Assembly: GCF_016862175.1 (NCBI RefSeq)
Contig: NZ_BOML01000038.1
Span: 62,001-126,000, forward strand
Direction of reading: 5' to 3'
DNA: 64,000 nt
Source: Paractinoplanes durhamensis
GTDB lineage: Bacteria; Actinomycetota; Actinomycetes; Mycobacteriales; Micromonosporaceae
A model generated the notes under the pieces. It searched no databases and was not told the origin of the DNA. It saw only the letters and a list, made by a program, of their open reading frames with translations. Made by a program: the position numbers and the translations under genes. Positions 1 through 7,959 of this stretch are shown here, one piece after another (within the stretch, counting starts at the first letter, position 1; each line of letters opens with the position of its first letter).

Positions 1-605
1 ACCGCTCGTCGATCGTTTTCACTGATGACCGCCGCTTCGCGTACTTCGGCCGGTCCTCCGGAAATCTTTGGACCTGAGTCGATGTGGCCGGGTATTGGTG
101 CCTCGGGCGGCGGTGGTCCCACCCGTGGGGTGGATTCCTGCCATCGATTGAGTCGCGGACCCTTGTCGCCCGGCCCGAGCCGCTGTAGGTACTGGTCGAC
201 CACCTGATGGGCGTGGGTCAGCTGGCTCAGCAGACCGGTGGCAGGTTCCATGACAAAACGTGCTGATCGCAGCCCGTCGACAAGTTCAGGAGAGCTCGTC
301 CCCTGTGTCGCGGCGGTGATGTCGTCGAGTGCGGCACCCAGCCGTGCGAAGGAGGTGTGCAGAACGGCTGCCTCTTCCGCGATCTGCAGGTTGGCCTGGC
401 CGATCCGGGCTCGAAGTCTTCCCACGCTGCCATCAACGTCACCATGATCTTGCTGCATCTGGGGACCACGATCCGAGGTGGGAACGATGCCGGTGTTGAC
501 GTAGGCGTCCCTGGTGACCTCTCCGTGCCACTCACCCTTGCCCAGCGGGAGGCCTTCCGAGCCTTCGTACCATCTAGGGGCGTCGTGCTCGAACCGGTCT
601 GTCAC
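1..605 (-). CDS. DUF6244-like helical protein, C-terminus beyond window
   Basis: An open frame enters from the left edge and starts at GTG 605 (protein begins MTDRFEHDAPRW). It has no stop in the window, so the C-terminus is missing. Residues about 60-140 form an Ala/Leu-rich amphipathic helical region. It begins near DGSVGRLRARIGQANLQ and continues through two more helices with an LVDGLRSARF-like segment, then becomes Pro/Gly-rich. This arrangement resembles the small WXG100-like DUF6244 proteins of Micromonosporaceae. The visible part could be the head of a longer secreted effector. ATG 458 is an alternative start, but the upstream codons read as coding sequence. The family assignment is from memory of its pattern and is moderate at best. 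Confidence 0.55.
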   Translation of the reverse strand, partial: MTDRFEHDAPRWYEGSEGLPLGKGEWHGEVTRDAYVNTGIVPTSDRGPQMQQDHGDVDGSVGRLRARIGQANLQIAEEAAVLHTSFARLGAALDDITAATQGTSSPELVDGLRSARFVMEPATGLLSQLTHAHQVVDQYLQRLGPGDKGPRLNRWQESTPRVGPPPPEAPIPGHIDSGPKISGGPAEVREAAVISENDRRA

Positions 606-1134
606 GACGCATATTTTCGTCGGCGACGGCAAGGCGCACCAGGCGGATTGGATGCCATGTCGGCTAGGCGCACATCGGATGGGTGACGGCCGGGGCGGTT
701 GTAGGCCGGCGTGGTACCCCCGCAGGAGGGGCGAGCATGCTGAGGCCGGGGGCAGGACCGCCAAGCGGGGTCGAGATCGGTGATCTTCGTTGCCGGCGTT
801 TTCTGGCGGCTGCGCTGGCCGCGTACCTCGGCCAGCATCGGAGCCGGCCTCGCCGCACGACCGCGCCCGCAAGAACCTCGACCGCCACCCCAACTACATC
901 CTCGACGCCTTCATGGCCTCCGGAACCTAGCCATGATCATGCCGCGACAGTTAAGACGATTACCGCACGCTCCACGTTGATGATAGGAGGGTGGTTGATC
1001 TTGGTGGCCGGCGCCTCGGCAATTGGTCCATTGGTAGTCCGGTTAAGAACACCCGAAACCTGAACCCGGCACCCGGCCGCCGCCCGAACTCGCCGCTCAT
1101 CCGAAGCATCCGGCATTGCCTGCCAGGCAACGGA
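606..1134. other. Non-coding or degraded stretch
   Basis: No convincing gene was found. On the + strand around 857-930 one frame reads RKNLDRHPNYILDAFMASG followed by a stop. This looks like the tail of a lost protein and has no start or upstream partner in frame. Other open frames here are short, arginine/proline-rich and of mixed frame, as expected by chance in GC-rich DNA. Confidence 0.5.
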
Positions 1135-1425
1135 TCACCGCCTCCGGCGACCCCGGTCATATGACCGCCGAGTGTCGATCAACTCCGTCAACGCTGCCTG
1201 CAGCTCCAGCATCACGTCGACATCGGGGCGGGTCCACGCCGGCAACTCACGGCTGCTGCCCCTCGGACCGAGCGGCACCCCGGTAGCCACGACAGCACCC
1301 AGAGCCGCGACGAATCTTCGCGCTGCCGCAACATAGGCAGTCCTGGCCAGCGACTCCTCGCGCTCCGACCTGGTCCCGCCCACGCCGAGCACCCTAAGCC
1401 ACCGTCGTACACATGTTCTATCCAC
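1135..1425 (-). CDS. Small hypothetical protein
   Basis: About 96 residues. The sequence from VRRWLRVLGVGG to the Arg-rich C-terminus has even amino-acid use (TAYVAAARRFVAALGAVV; DVDVMLELQAALTELID) and looks coding, with one hydrophobic helix and one amphipathic helix. The start is uncertain: GTG 1425 or GTG 1443 are both possible, and neither has a strong ribosome binding site. The same frame stays open to 1884, but the upstream translation looks like chance sequence. No family was recognised. Confidence 0.4.
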   Translation of the reverse strand: MDRTCVRRWLRVLGVGGTRSEREESLARTAYVAAARRFVAALGAVVATGVPLGPRGSSRELPAWTRPDVDVMLELQAALTELIDTRRSYDRGRRRR

Positions 1426-1612
1426 AGGCTGTGGATGGTGCACACGCGCCCCGTTGCTGACCCCGTCTGTCGCTAAGCCGACGAGCCTTATCGGGCGAAT
1501 GTGCGCAGCCGGCAGCAGCAACTTTCGGCTGCCTGTCCTACCGTCCCGCGTGCCCGCGATTGGCGAATCTTCGATACGTGCGAGTCGCCCAGACGTCCCG
1601 GTCGGCGAAGAC

Positions 1613-1933
1613 ATGGGCGATCGGTACTGGCATCTGCACGTGCATGCAATCGTGCAGATGCCATTGCATCGATTTGCGGGTGTCGCGACGATACCTGGCG
1701 TGACGATCCACGAACGCCAGCGCAACCCACCGGCCGGCCTGCGCCTTTCACGGCTGAGGAGCCGATGGACCGGCCGCCATGTCGGACTTCTGCTGCTGAC
1801 CGACATGCTGCTGCTCAGCCTCTCCACGGTCGCCGCCCAGCACGGCCAAGCCGCCATCGCCACGGTCGCCGCCGCAGCGTGCACCAGCGTGGCCGAGGAG
1901 ATCGTGCGGCGCCTGTTGAAGCGCTCGCCCTAG
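1613..1933 (+). CDS. Small two-helix membrane protein
   Basis: Starting at ATG 1613 the product is 106 residues. The N-terminal half is polar with HLHVHAIVQ and a short DNA- or partner-binding-like segment. The C-terminal part holds two hydrophobic stretches, HVGLLLLTDMLLLSLST and AAIATVAAAACTSVAEEI, ending in a basic tail. It lies 91 bases upstream of, and codirectional with, the XRE-DUF5753 regulator at 2025, so the two may be cotranscribed. The frame is open further upstream (to 1454), but the residues there look random. Function unknown. Confidence 0.5.
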   Translation: MGDRYWHLHVHAIVQMPLHRFAGVATIPGVTIHERQRNPPAGLRLSRLRSRWTGRHVGLLLLTDMLLLSLSTVAAQHGQAAIATVAAAACTSVAEEIVRRLLKRSP

Positions 1934-2024
1934 CTGCCCCGCGCCAGCAATGTCCCGACTGCACGGCGGTGCCGAACGCCGCCGATCCCGGAACCGCCAA
2001 CCCATTCCCTCAGCGGAGACCTCA

Positions 2025-2906
2025 ATGATGAGACCCGAGGAGCCACGGCCCGAGCGCAGCGGCCGACCCGACGACGCCTACAAGATCTTCGGACGGCAGT
2101 TGCAGCAGCTACGGACCGCATGCGGCGTCTCGCCGGCGGCTGCTGCGCGCCACATCGGCGGCTCCAACGCCAAGATCAGCCGACTCGAAGGCGGCAGGAC
2201 AGCCGCCAAAGACGAGGATCTCGACAAGCTGCTCAACCTCTACGGCGTCACCGACACCGCCAAACGCAGAGCGCTGCACCGATTCGCCTACCGGCTCAAC
2301 GACTGGAAATCGTGGGACGCCCGCAGCGGCTGGCTCTGCTCGTACCTCGTCCTCGAAGCCGTCGCCCAGGACATTCGCACCTACGAGAACGCCTTCATCC
2401 CCGGCCTGCTGCAAACCCGTACCTACGCCACAGCGATCGTGCGGCGTCACCGCAACGACGACGAGGTCCACCGACGCGTCGAACTGCGCATGCGCCGCCA
2501 GCACGCCGTCCTCGAACAGCACACAACCCGCCTCTGGGCCATCATCGACCGCGCCGCCCTGGACGCGGACCTGCTGCACGGATGCGTCACCCGTCCGGAA
2601 CAGGTCATGCGCGAGCAGATCGAGTTCCTGATCCGGTCGGCCTGCCTCAGAAACGTCACGCTCCAGGTGCTACCCCGCGGCGACAGTTTCCGCGCCGGTT
2701 TCACCACCCCCTTCTCGCTGTTGCGGCTCGACCCCAGCGTGGCCGACGTCGCCTACCTCGAGCAGATGGATCACGCCTTCTTCCTCGACGACCCCGACCG
2801 GGCTGACAGCTACCGGCAGGCGATGACCTTGCTCGGCTACCACGCCGGCGAACCCAGCACGACCCTGGAGACACTGCAGAAAGCGCTGACCGAACTACCT
2901 GTCTGA
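2025..2906 (+). CDS. XRE-family regulator with DUF5753
   Basis: 293 residues. Residues about 18-75 form a Cro/C1-type helix-turn-helix (FGRQLQQLRTACGVSP, then SNAKISRLEGGR). The rest matches the DUF5753 ligand/partner domain, with landmarks ENAFIPGLLQTRTYA, a run of RQHAVLEQ, LQVLPRGD and DVAYLEQMDHAFF. Actinobacteria carry many such genes, usually followed by a short DUF397 gene. No DUF397 gene is seen here; the next gene, a TPR protein, is convergent and overlaps its last 12 bases. ATG 2025 is chosen because GGAG lies about 7 bases upstream. Likely a DNA-binding transcription regulator; target unknown. Confidence 0.9.
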   Translation: MMRPEEPRPERSGRPDDAYKIFGRQLQQLRTACGVSPAAAARHIGGSNAKISRLEGGRTAAKDEDLDKLLNLYGVTDTAKRRALHRFAYRLNDWKSWDARSGWLCSYLVLEAVAQDIRTYENAFIPGLLQTRTYATAIVRRHRNDDEVHRRVELRMRRQHAVLEQHTTRLWAIIDRAALDADLLHGCVTRPEQVMREQIEFLIRSACLRNVTLQVLPRGDSFRAGFTTPFSLLRLDPSVADVAYLEQMDHAFFLDDPDRADSYRQAMTLLGYHAGEPSTTLETLQKALTELPV

Positions 2907-4532
2907 ACCGCGACGAAACCAGGGTGCCAACCGCGATGGCAACGGCCACCACCTGGGCAGGCGGACGTGGTGATTGGACCGCTTACGTGCGGTCACTCGC
3001 TCTTGAAGCGCCTGTTCGAGCATGCCCGTGTCGGATTCCAGGTCCGGGTGGCCGACCTGACGTTCGAGGTCGACGACGATTTCGAGTTCCGCGATCGCCC
3101 GGTCGAGGTCCCCTCGCGCCCAGTGGATCATCGCAATATTGTTCCGACAGACCGCCTCGCCGACCCGGTTACCGACCTCACGGGCGATGGGAAGGGCTTG
3201 CCGGTAGTAGGCCAGGGCCTGGTGCAGCTCCCCGAACCGGTCGTACACGGCGCCGATGTTGTTGAGCGTGGTTGCTTCGTGGGCGCGGTCACCGACCTCC
3301 TGCTGGATGGGCAGGGCCTGCCGATAGTAGGTCAGGGCCTGGCGCAGCTCCCCGAGCCCGACGTACGCGGCGCCGATGTTGTGGAGATTGACTGCTTCGC
3401 CGGCGCGGTCACCGACCTCCCGGCTGACAGGCAGGGGCTGCTGGTAGTAGGCCAGGGCCTGGTGCAGATCGCCCAGCCCGTCGTATACGAGGCCGATGTT
3501 GTTGTGGGTGGCCGCTTCGCCGGCTCGGTCACCGACCTCCTGCTGGATGGGCAGGGCCTGCCGGTAGTAGGTCAGGGCCTGTTGCAGATCGCCCAGCCCG
3601 TCGTACACGGCGCCTATGTTGTTGAGGGTGGCCGCTTCGCCGGCCCGGTCACCGACCTCGCGGGCGATGGTCAGGGCCTGCCGGTAGTAGGTCACGGCCT
3701 GCTGTCGATCGCCGAGCCCGTTGTACACGGCGCCGATGTTGTTGTGGGTGGCCGCTTCGCCGGCCCGGTCACCGACCTCCTGCCGGATGGGCAGGGCCTG
3801 CCGGTAGCAGGTCAGGGCCCGCTGCCGATCGCCGAGCCCGTCGTACACGTGGCCGATGTTGTTCAGGATGACCGCTTCAACGGCCCGATCACCGGCCTCC
3901 CGGCTGATGGCCAGGGCCTGCCGGTAGTAGGTCAGGGCCTGCTGTCGATCCCCGAGTTCGTCGTACACGTGACCGATGTTGTTGAGGATGGTCCATTCAC
4001 CGGCACGCTTGCCGATCTCCCGCTGGATTGACAGAGCCTGCTCGTAGTAGGTCAGGGCCTGCTGTCGATCCCCGAGCTCGTTGTGCACGATGCCGATGCT
4101 GGAGAGGGTGGCCGCTTCGTGAGCGCGGTCGCCGACCTCCCGGAACAGGCGTAACGCCTGCTCGTAGCTGGCCAACGCCGGCCGGGGATGCCCGGTAGCG
4201 GCTCGGCCCCAGCCCAAGGCATACAAGGCGTCGGCGTCCGGGCCCAGAGTCAACGTCGCGGCCGCCAGAGCCACAACATCGGCAAACCGAGACCGTCGCA
4301 GCCACACCCCGGCCACCTGCTGCCCGGCCTCTCGGGCGATCACCGGCTCTCGACCGGCCACCGCCAGCCGATGGACTTCCACCCACCGCGGAACCATCGC
4401 AGCCGACACGACAGGAGCCCCGGACCTCGGCTGCCTGCCCTGCCCGCTGACGCCCGTCGCTTCTGGATCGCCCGTCAATCCGGCACCCGCCACCCCACGA
4501 CCGTACTGACAGCGATCAAACAAACACACCAA
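2895..4532 (-). CDS. Tetratricopeptide-repeat protein, possibly 5'-truncated
   Basis: 545 residues from ATG 4532. From about residue 110 to 500 it is an array of about ten 40-residue TPR units of the NNIGxVYDxLGDxQQALTYYRQAL type, each followed by a variant of PIxxEVGDRAGEA. The array ends with a non-repeat helical cap (LDRAIAELEIVVDLER) and a basic tail. In actinobacteria such arrays normally form the C-terminus of larger NB-ARC or protease-linked signalling proteins. Residues 1-45 here look like chance sequence, so this may be a decapitated remnant or may start at an internal ATG (MVPRWVEVHR, near residue 46). It overlaps the convergent DUF5753 gene by 12 bases. A scaffold role is inferred only from TPRs. 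Confidence 0.7.
   Translation of the reverse strand: MVCLFDRCQYGRGVAGAGLTGDPEATGVSGQGRQPRSGAPVVSAAMVPRWVEVHRLAVAGREPVIAREAGQQVAGVWLRRSRFADVVALAAATLTLGPDADALYALGWGRAATGHPRPALASYEQALRLFREVGDRAHEAATLSSIGIVHNELGDRQQALTYYEQALSIQREIGKRAGEWTILNNIGHVYDELGDRQQALTYYRQALAISREAGDRAVEAVILNNIGHVYDGLGDRQRALTCYRQALPIRQEVGDRAGEAATHNNIGAVYNGLGDRQQAVTYYRQALTIAREVGDRAGEAATLNNIGAVYDGLGDLQQALTYYRQALPIQQEVGDRAGEAATHNNIGLVYDGLGDLHQALAYYQQPLPVSREVGDRAGEAVNLHNIGAAYVGLGELRQALTYYRQALPIQQEVGDRAHEATTLNNIGAVYDRFGELHQALAYYRQALPIAREVGNRVGEAVCRNNIAMIHWARGDLDRAIAELEIVVDLERQVGHPDLESDTGMLEQALQERVTARKRSNHHVRLPRWWPLPSRLAPWFRRGSDR
3090..4200 (-). repeat. 120-bp tandem repeats encoding TPR units
   Basis: About nine to ten head-to-tail copies of a 120-base unit. 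They are visible on the + strand as the recurring block ggcagggcctgccggtag and the block tggccgcttcgccggc at fixed 120-base spacing. Copies differ at scattered positions, but neighbours are very similar. This suggests recent unequal crossing-over or gene conversion, so copy number may vary between strains. Confidence 0.85.
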
Positions 4533-4600
4533 CGATTGCCCCGATCCGGCATCCGCCCATCGGAGAAACCGCGCGGCCGCCGTGTGGCCGACGGAGGCTT

Positions 4601-4891
4601 ACCGACGCGAATGGATGTGCGGAGGCCGCCCGGAACCTCAAGAACGACCCCAGCCGTCTCGGCGAGTCCTGGAGAAGCGCCGCGGGCACCGCCGCAGCAG
4701 AGCACGGCCGGATCCTGGCCGACTACCTCGACCGCAGCCAGAGCGAAGCGATGTGGCTGGACCGCTCCGGCAACCAATACCCGGTGACGCTACGCAACGT
4801 CAAAGGCGGTTCGCGACGATCGGATACGCCTGCGCAAGCCGGTGCTGATGACCCCCGAAGGGCACGGCCACCACCCGGTCCTCGGGTATGA
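4601..4891 (+). pseudogene. Fragment of an unidentified protein
   Basis: From about 4607 one + frame gives a coherent, protein-like segment (ANGCAEAARNLKND, then AAAEHGRILADYLDRSQ and AMWLDRSGNQYPVTLRN). It then decays into Pro/Arg-rich sequence before a stop at 4889. There is no start codon or ribosome binding site in this frame, and the upstream part reads as non-coding. It is best seen as an internal fragment of a helical protein of unknown family. It sits between two minus-strand genes, consistent with island remodelling. Confidence 0.4.
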
Positions 4892-4996
4892 GCCCGGGGT
4901 GTGACCGGGGTCGTGGTGCTCGCTAACGAACGACTCGGCAGGCCGCCGCGAACTGCGATTCGTTCGCCCAAACCGACGAACGAAGCCAGCATGTAG

Positions 4997-6274
4997 TCAG
5001 TTCGTAGCTACGGGGCCGGTGCTCTGATTGGGTTTCCAATCCTTCCCGTTGGCCCAGCCAGGGTTGGCCTCGGGGAACGGGTGCGTGTCGTGGGCCAGGG
5101 TGCCGGGATCGGTCTGTTCCTTGCGGCGCTGTTCGTCGACGTTGATGAGGTTGATGGCGGCGTCGTGTTTCTGGCGGAGCTCGATGAAGAGCACGTTGGC
5201 GAAACCCTTCAGCGCGCTGCCCAGGGCCTTGACGGGGTTGGTCTTGCAGTCACCGATGCCACCGAGCATGTCGGCCTCGGCGTCCAGGACGGCTTTCGCC
5301 AGTTCGATGCAGTCTTTGGCCCGGTTGTGGCCGTACTCGGCGTAGCGGTTGCGCAGGCCCTCCACGAGGGTGGCGGCGGCGATGCCCTGGTCCCCGAGCC
5401 ACTTGACCTCGTCGCTGATGGCGTCGAGGTAGTTGAGATGGGCGTTCGCCTGTCGGAACCACGCGAGAGCAGCGCCGGGACTGAACCAGTTGTCGCGGAC
5501 CGTGGCGATGTCGAGTTTCATCTCGTCGTAGCACTCGGTGTAGGCGTGCTGGGCGGGATACAGCAGCTCGGCCCGGTTACGGATCAGCCCGGGCAGGCTA
5601 CGCCACGCCGGCAGGATGTAGTCGGTGAACGGCAGCGCACCGTCGTAGTCCCGCTGCCGCGCGATGTACTCCGTGCACAACATGTCCTCGCCGTACTGTT
5701 CGACGAAGTGGTCCAGTTCGTCGCCGACCATGCCCGCCGAGAAGTTGATACCCGCCGGGTTGCTGACGGTGCACGGCATCAGGGTGTCGGAGTCGCCGGC
5801 CATCCGCTCGGCGTTCAGTTTCTTGAACTCGTCGGTGTTGTCCGGCCGGGTGAAGACGGTCGGCGAGTCGAAGTAGGGTGCTCCGCCGTCGGTGCCGGGC
5901 TTGTAGACACCGGTGGACGTGTAGCCGCCACCGTAGGCGGCCAGGAACGGCGAGACGTACTCGTTCTGCAGGTCGAAGTTGAGCGCCACCTGCTGATCGG
6001 TGTCGGTGTAGTCGGCAGCGACTTTCAGGATCGCCGCGGCGTGCTCGCCGGTGTGCTCACTGATCAGCTGCGCCTCGGCGGCGCGGTGTTCCAGGCCGAG
6101 GGCCCACCGGTCCCGCCACGTCGCCGACCAGGGCAGCTCACCCCAGGCGCCCTCCGGGACGGTACCCACGTACAGCAGGTAGTTGCGCAGCGCGTTGTAG
6201 ATCGCGGCGTCCTCGAACTGCTCGCGGCCGTACCTCTGCAGCGCTTGCACCGCCACCTGCAACGGCTGACTCAT
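4997..6274 (-). CDS. Large helical WXG-like/T7SS-associated hypothetical protein
   Basis: 425 residues from ATG 6274, whose ATGA overlaps the stop of the upstream YbaB-like gene. An in-frame GTG at 6289 is a less likely start. The N-terminus (LQVAVQALQRYGREQFED) and central part are helical with many Trp and Tyr (AWGELPWSATWRDRW). A cluster of residues (YEYVSPFLAAYGGG region, CTVSNPAGINFSAG) and late helices are reminiscent of large ESX-type cargo. No signal peptide or TM segment is seen. It is the last gene of a four-gene minus-strand operon (YbaB-like, lipoprotein, YbaB-like, this gene). No domain was recognised with certainty; export by a type VII system is an inference from gene company. 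Confidence 0.6.
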   Translation of the reverse strand: MSQPLQVAVQALQRYGREQFEDAAIYNALRNYLLYVGTVPEGAWGELPWSATWRDRWALGLEHRAAEAQLISEHTGEHAAAILKVAADYTDTDQQVALNFDLQNEYVSPFLAAYGGGYTSTGVYKPGTDGGAPYFDSPTVFTRPDNTDEFKKLNAERMAGDSDTLMPCTVSNPAGINFSAGMVGDELDHFVEQYGEDMLCTEYIARQRDYDGALPFTDYILPAWRSLPGLIRNRAELLYPAQHAYTECYDEMKLDIATVRDNWFSPGAALAWFRQANAHLNYLDAISDEVKWLGDQGIAAATLVEGLRNRYAEYGHNRAKDCIELAKAVLDAEADMLGGIGDCKTNPVKALGSALKGFANVLFIELRQKHDAAINLINVDEQRRKEQTDPGTLAHDTHPFPEANPGWANGKDWKPNQSTGPVATN

Positions 6275-6555
6275 GACTGCCTCGCCCACGCGCGAAGGTA
6301 TTCCGGCGTCTCGCCGTACCGCGCCTCGTTCTCTGCACGCCGGCGATCGGTGTATTCCCTCGCGGCTGCGATCAGCGCAGATCGGATCTCGGCCGCCACT
6401 TCCCGCTCGTCACGGTTGCTCAGGGAACCCTGCCGCAGCCGGACATCGATCTCACCGCTGTGCGGATCACGCACCACGCTGATCCAGCTATTGGTCGAAT
6501 AGGCCCGGATCCCGTAGCCGCCCGGCTCCGGTTCTGTCGGCAACTCCGGCTCCAT
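6271..6555 (-). CDS. YbaB/EbfC-like small protein
   Basis: 94 residues from ATG 6555, with a G-rich ribosome binding site just upstream. The pattern HSGEIDVRLRQGSLSNRDEREVA, then IRSALIAAAREYTDRRRAE, is a short beta-hairpin followed by a long helix. YbaB/EbfC nucleoid-associated-like proteins linked to actinobacterial type VII loci look like this. It is a distant paralogue of the product at 7231-7479, sharing GxIDVxLRxGxL. It overlaps the next gene by 4 bases (ATGA). Probably dimeric, DNA- or protein-binding; exact role unknown. Confidence 0.6.
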   Translation of the reverse strand: MEPELPTEPEPGGYGIRAYSTNSWISVVRDPHSGEIDVRLRQGSLSNRDEREVAAEIRSALIAAAREYTDRRRAENEARYGETPEYLRAWARQS

Positions 6556-6583
6556 AATTTCCCCCGTTCCTCAGCGCTCCCCG

Positions 6584-7234
6584 TCATGCGGTGAGGCCGG
6601 CTTTCGTCGCAGCGTCGGCAACACCGTCGGCAAACCGCAACGCCGCTTCCCGGCCGGTCTTGCCCTGGTAGTAGGCCGTGGCGTCGACGCCGACCACCCG
6701 GCCGTTCTCGCCCGCCGTCCCCAGGTGCACGCCAACAGCAGGATCGGCATTATCGGTGACACAGCGCAGCGTGTAGGGCGCCACAGCCGCCGCCGACGGC
6801 TGCGGACCGGCGCTCCCGCAGTCTGCGTCGAGCGCGTTGCGCACCGCCCCCAGTTGCCACTGCGGCAGCTTCACACCGGTCGGATCGAGCGGGTCGCCCG
6901 GCATGACCTGCACCGTCAGCTGCAACTGCAGCTCGAATTCGCTACCCGCAGAGGCGCCCCGGGCCCGGCAGAGCAACTGATCGCCGTCGGGCACCGCGTT
7001 GTCCAGATCGGTGACATCCCGGACAACCGTGGCGGGGATCCGGGACAGGACGGCATCGCAGTCGGCAGGCAGCGGGCCCGGCACATAGGAACTCGCCGCT
7101 GCCTGCGGCGACGCCGCACCGCTCTCGACACCCGGGCCCGGCTGCTCACCACCCGTGCAGCCCGCGAGCCCGGCAACCAACCCGGCCACCGCCACCCAGC
7201 AGGCCCCGTGCGCCACCGACATACGAGCACTCAC
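6584..7234 (-). CDS. Secreted lipoprotein
   Basis: 216 residues from GTG 7234, which overlaps the stop of the upstream gene (GTGA); ATG 7222 is an alternative start. A type II signal peptide is clear: a hydrophobic core WVAVAGLVAGLAG followed by the lipobox cysteine in LAGCTGG. The mature part is a Pro/Ala-rich linker, then a globular domain with four cysteines (near CDAVLSRIP, LLCRARG, DADCGSAG, TLRCVTD) that could form two disulfides. Layout resembles DUF3558-like actinobacterial lipoproteins, but the match is not certain. It lies between two YbaB-like genes in one operon, a typical partner of WXG-like cargo genes. Confidence 0.75.
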   Translation of the reverse strand: MSARMSVAHGACWVAVAGLVAGLAGCTGGEQPGPGVESGAASPQAAASSYVPGPLPADCDAVLSRIPATVVRDVTDLDNAVPDGDQLLCRARGASAGSEFELQLQLTVQVMPGDPLDPTGVKLPQWQLGAVRNALDADCGSAGPQPSAAAVAPYTLRCVTDNADPAVGVHLGTAGENGRVVGVDATAYYQGKTGREAALRFADGVADAATKAGLTA

Positions 7235-7479
7235 CACTGCTCGACCGAGGGCACGATCTCGGCGTAGGTGCGCTGGTAGGCCTGGGTCCGGGCGGCCAGG
7301 ACCAGCCGGACACAGGCGTTGATCTGCCGTTCGAGCGACTGCTCCGAACGGCCGGCCAGCGCTCCCTCGCGGAGGAAGACGTCGATGTGGCCGGTGCCCG
7401 ATATCCGGATCGACACCGAACCGTCGGGGGAGGAGCGCTCCACAGACATGGTCGTCAATGCGTCACCCAGCGCCCCCAC
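7231..7479 (-). CDS. YbaB/EbfC-like small protein
   Basis: About 82 residues if translation begins at GTG 7479, which has GAGGAGG ending 5 bases upstream; ATG 7449 is an alternative. The core SIRISGTGHIDVFLREGAL followed by a long helix (QINACVRLVLAARTQAYQ) matches the neighbour at 6271-6555 and the YbaB-like fold. It is the first gene of the four-gene operon. The reading frame stays open upstream to 7953 and there encodes a broken peptidase fragment (see 7480-7800). The promoter may have been replaced by that fusion. Confidence 0.55.
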   Translation of the reverse strand: MGALGDALTTMSVERSSPDGSVSIRISGTGHIDVFLREGALAGRSEQSLERQINACVRLVLAARTQAYQRTYAEIVPSVEQW

Positions 7480-7800
7480 ACCAGCCTCCTCGACCAGACC
7501 ACCACAAACCGAACCCGCGACCCTACGTCCAGAGTAGGGAGCGTTCGCCAATCCGCGCTGTCCCACCTCGGCGGGCCCAGGCAGTGCGCGCACCACAAAC
7601 CGGACCTGGACGAAAATCCGGTCAGAGATGTTTTTGATCCAGCTGAGGCACCCGTCGTCGACCTGCGCGAACGGTTTGCCGTAGATCCGTCGTGAGGCTG
7701 CGTCGGGCGTGGTGGCCTCGCGAATGACGAGGTCGGTGAAGTGGCACGTGCGAGGACCGGCGCACAGGCGAAGCCCGTACCCACCGCGCCCTGACCGCAG
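7480..7800 (-). pseudogene. Fragment of the HExxH-peptidase C-terminus
   Basis: Positions about 7630-7746 on the minus strand encode HFTDLVIREATTPDAASR followed by RIYGKPFAQVDDGCLSWIKN. This is nearly the same as the last 40 residues of the peptidase at 10925-12478 (HFTDLVLREATKEDAASR, then KIYGKPFAQVDRDCLTWI). The DNA also aligns (7632-7746 with about 10934-11050). The catalytic part is absent and the frame runs on into the YbaB-like gene. It is a truncated third copy, left by duplication or recombination. Confidence 0.75.
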
Positions 7801-7959
7801 GGTTGAGGTGCCCGTCACGGATAAGGTCTCACGATTCAGCGGTGACTTCGTCATCGGTGTCGAGCTGGGCTGCAACGTCGTTCGTACCTTCGCCCGAACG
7901 GCAACAGCCACCGACCTCGGAGAGTGGTACGAACTGTCAGGGGGTACCCGCATGTCGAG

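Noticed and set aside
2967..4031. 354-codon frame with regular repeats on the + strand
   Set aside because: The repetition is the antisense reading of the 120-bp TPR repeats, not an independent repeat protein.
3090..4200. CRISPR-like array (regular spacing)
   Set aside because: The period of 120 bases is coding, with TPR consensus at the same frame, and there are no unique spacers or cas genes.
5081..6502. 473-codon frame opposite the helical protein gene
   Set aside because: Antisense of two well-supported coupled genes; composition of a shadow frame.
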